Origin: JANNRA01 sp031401035
Lineage (GTDB): Bacteria; Desulfobacterota; Binatia; HRBIN30; CADEER01
Assembly (NCBI GenBank): GCA_031401035.1
Contig: JANNRA010000111.1
Span: 1-13,982, forward strand
Reading direction: 5' to 3'
DNA length: 13,982 nucleotides
Made by a program: the position numbers and the translations under genes. The number at the start of each line of letters is the position of its first letter. Position 1 is the stretch's first letter. Under the pieces are notes generated by a model, which worked only from the letters and a program-made list of their open reading frames with translations, ran no database searches and was not told where the DNA came from. Below, piece by piece: positions 13,968 through 13,982 of this stretch.

Positions 13968-13982
13968 CGGGCGTCTCGCCCG
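13968..13982 (+). terminator. Possible terminator hairpin at the window edge
   Basis: CGGGCG (13968-13973) and CGCCCG (13977-13982) pair around a 3-base loop, 38 bases after the VOC stop. The second arm ends at the window edge, so any longer stem or T-tract is unseen. Such short GC hairpins arise easily by chance here. Confidence 0.25.

Noticed and set aside
1..13982. tRNA, rRNA, CRISPR, phage, toxin-antitoxin and defence genes
   Set aside because: Looked for on both strands; every gap is short and no characteristic repeat, cloverleaf or protein motif was found.

Overview
The window is very GC-rich DNA with strong G/C bias at third codon positions. It has tightly packed metabolic genes and short gaps, with no stretch over 300 bases without a gene. 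It reads as ordinary chromosome of a free-living, aerobic or oxygen-tolerant bacterium with a broad acyl-CoA/acid catabolic repertoire. The mix of luciferase-like flavin oxidoreductase, acyl-CoA ligases and VOC proteins is common in uncultured soil lineages such as Binatota and other deep deltaproteobacterial groups, and in actinobacteria. The lineage cannot be fixed from this sequence. No rRNA, tRNA, CRISPR array, transposase, integrase or phage gene was seen.

Layout, left to right. Bases 1-222 hold a probable truncated dispersed repeat, a tandem pair of operator-like palindromes and the start region of a FATP-like acyl-CoA ligase (223-2052, +). A perfect 17-bp hairpin separates it from a long minus-strand block. 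Read in transcription order, that block is: a YedZ/MsrQ-like haem membrane protein (7015-6389), Fe/Mn superoxide dismutase (6326-5712), a small exported or membrane orphan (5530-5132), a D-2-hydroxyacid dehydrogenase (5061-4057), a TIM-barrel sugar isomerase/epimerase-like protein (4049-3234) and a luciferase-like oxidoreductase (3081-2101). Divergent from the YedZ-like gene is a membrane-anchored metallo-beta-lactamase-fold hydrolase (7108-8079, +). It is followed by a 67-nt palindromic repeat and a two-domain VOC protein (8194-9072, +).

A convergent multi-pass, GT-C-like membrane protein (10188-9097, -) sits back to back with zwf, glucose-6-phosphate dehydrogenase (10284-11903, +). The window closes with a second acyl-CoA ligase (11977-13512, +), apparently translationally coupled to a single-domain VOC protein (13514-13930, +).

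How the genes may work together is inference. The dehydrogenase, isomerase-like and luciferase-like genes look like a small catabolic operon acting on a hydroxy/keto acid or sugar-acid substrate. The terminal ligase and VOC pair looks like a two-gene module in which an acid is activated to its CoA thioester and then modified by a metal-dependent VOC enzyme. Superoxide dismutase, the YedZ-like protein and NADPH-generating zwf fit oxidative metabolism. I found no convincing undescribed multi-gene system. The most worthwhile leads are the palindromic repeat at 8098-8164, the tandem operator at 132-161, the YedZ-like protein lacking a usual haem histidine, and the two enzyme modules.
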